A stretch of 64,000 nt of DNA. Source: Thermobrachium celere DSM 8682 (GTDB taxonomy: Bacteria > Bacillota > Clostridia > Clostridiales > Caloramatoraceae). Below are positions 64,000 through 64,000 of the stretch, piece by piece. The position numbers were made by a program, and so were the translations under genes. Every line of letters starts with the position of its first letter. Position 1 is the first letter of the stretch. The stretch lies in the NCBI RefSeq assembly GCF_000430995.1, contig NZ_HF952039.1:83454-147453 (forward strand), in the 5' to 3' direction. The notes below the pieces were generated by a model. That model saw only the letters and a program-made list of their open reading frames with translations, had not been told where the DNA came from and did not search any database.

Positions 64000-64000
64000 C

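Overview
This window is AT-rich DNA from a low-GC, Gram-positive, endospore-forming anaerobe of the Clostridia. The signs are strong Shine-Dalgarno (SD) sites, T-rich terminators, an SspH-type spore protein, rubrerythrin, methylglyoxal synthase, and starch/maltodextrin and amino-acid uptake genes. A thermophilic Clostridiaceae lineage such as Caloramator is my guess from gene content; I cannot prove it from sequence alone.

Layout. 0-2.5 kb: 3' part of an exonuclease/phosphatase-fold gene, then an oligo-1,6-glucosidase. 2.5-4.3 kb: a decayed group II intron wedged between that gene and a small convergent sspH-like gene. 4.8-8.3 kb: a DUF2089/SHOCT-like trio, an S-component-like membrane protein, a J-domain protein overlapping a DUF5685 gene, and one unknown gene. 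8.5-24.2 kb: a complete type I-D CRISPR-Cas locus, all transcribed leftward. It runs WYL regulator, cas10d (with an internal cas11d start), csc2, csc1, cas3', cas6, cas4, cas1, cas2, leader, then an array of about 73 repeats ending in degenerate repeats and two terminators. 24.2-28.1 kb: mgsA, an L,D-transpeptidase, an SLC13-like permease, a P1 peptidase and an ECF S component.

28.2-36.9 kb: a leftward maltodextrin regulon of malE-malF-malG, a LacI regulator, a neopullulanase-like GH13, an esterase and a second near-identical malE. LacI-type palindromes lie at the promoter or start regions. A further intracellular GH13 is at 54-55 kb. 37.0-40.6 kb: a rightward operon of a GT39-like membrane transferase, a UbiA-type DPPR-synthase homologue, a HAD phosphatase and two SMR proteins, which together look like a polyprenyl-phosphate-pentose pathway. 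40.6-46.9 kb: a leftward four-gene operon (glycosidase, REC-GGDEF-REC, HEAT protein, processive GT2) that looks like a c-di-GMP-linked exopolysaccharide system. A canonical diguanylate cyclase is divergent from it.

48-64 kb: rubrerythrin, an ABC-F ATPase, a 1.9-kb segment bounded by 32-bp inverted repeats that carries an MFS transporter but no transposase, an archaeal-type PEP carboxylase, a DUF362 ferredoxin-like protein, amino-acid permeases, an orphan ABC-2-like membrane protein, a PatB/MalY aminotransferase, a cupin, and the 3' end of an IS21-type element (istB) running off the window.

The most notable points are the type I-D locus with a textbook internal ribosome binding site for Cas11d, the polyprenyl-phospho-pentose cluster, the inverted-repeat-bounded transporter cassette, and the leader palindrome six bases from the first CRISPR repeat.
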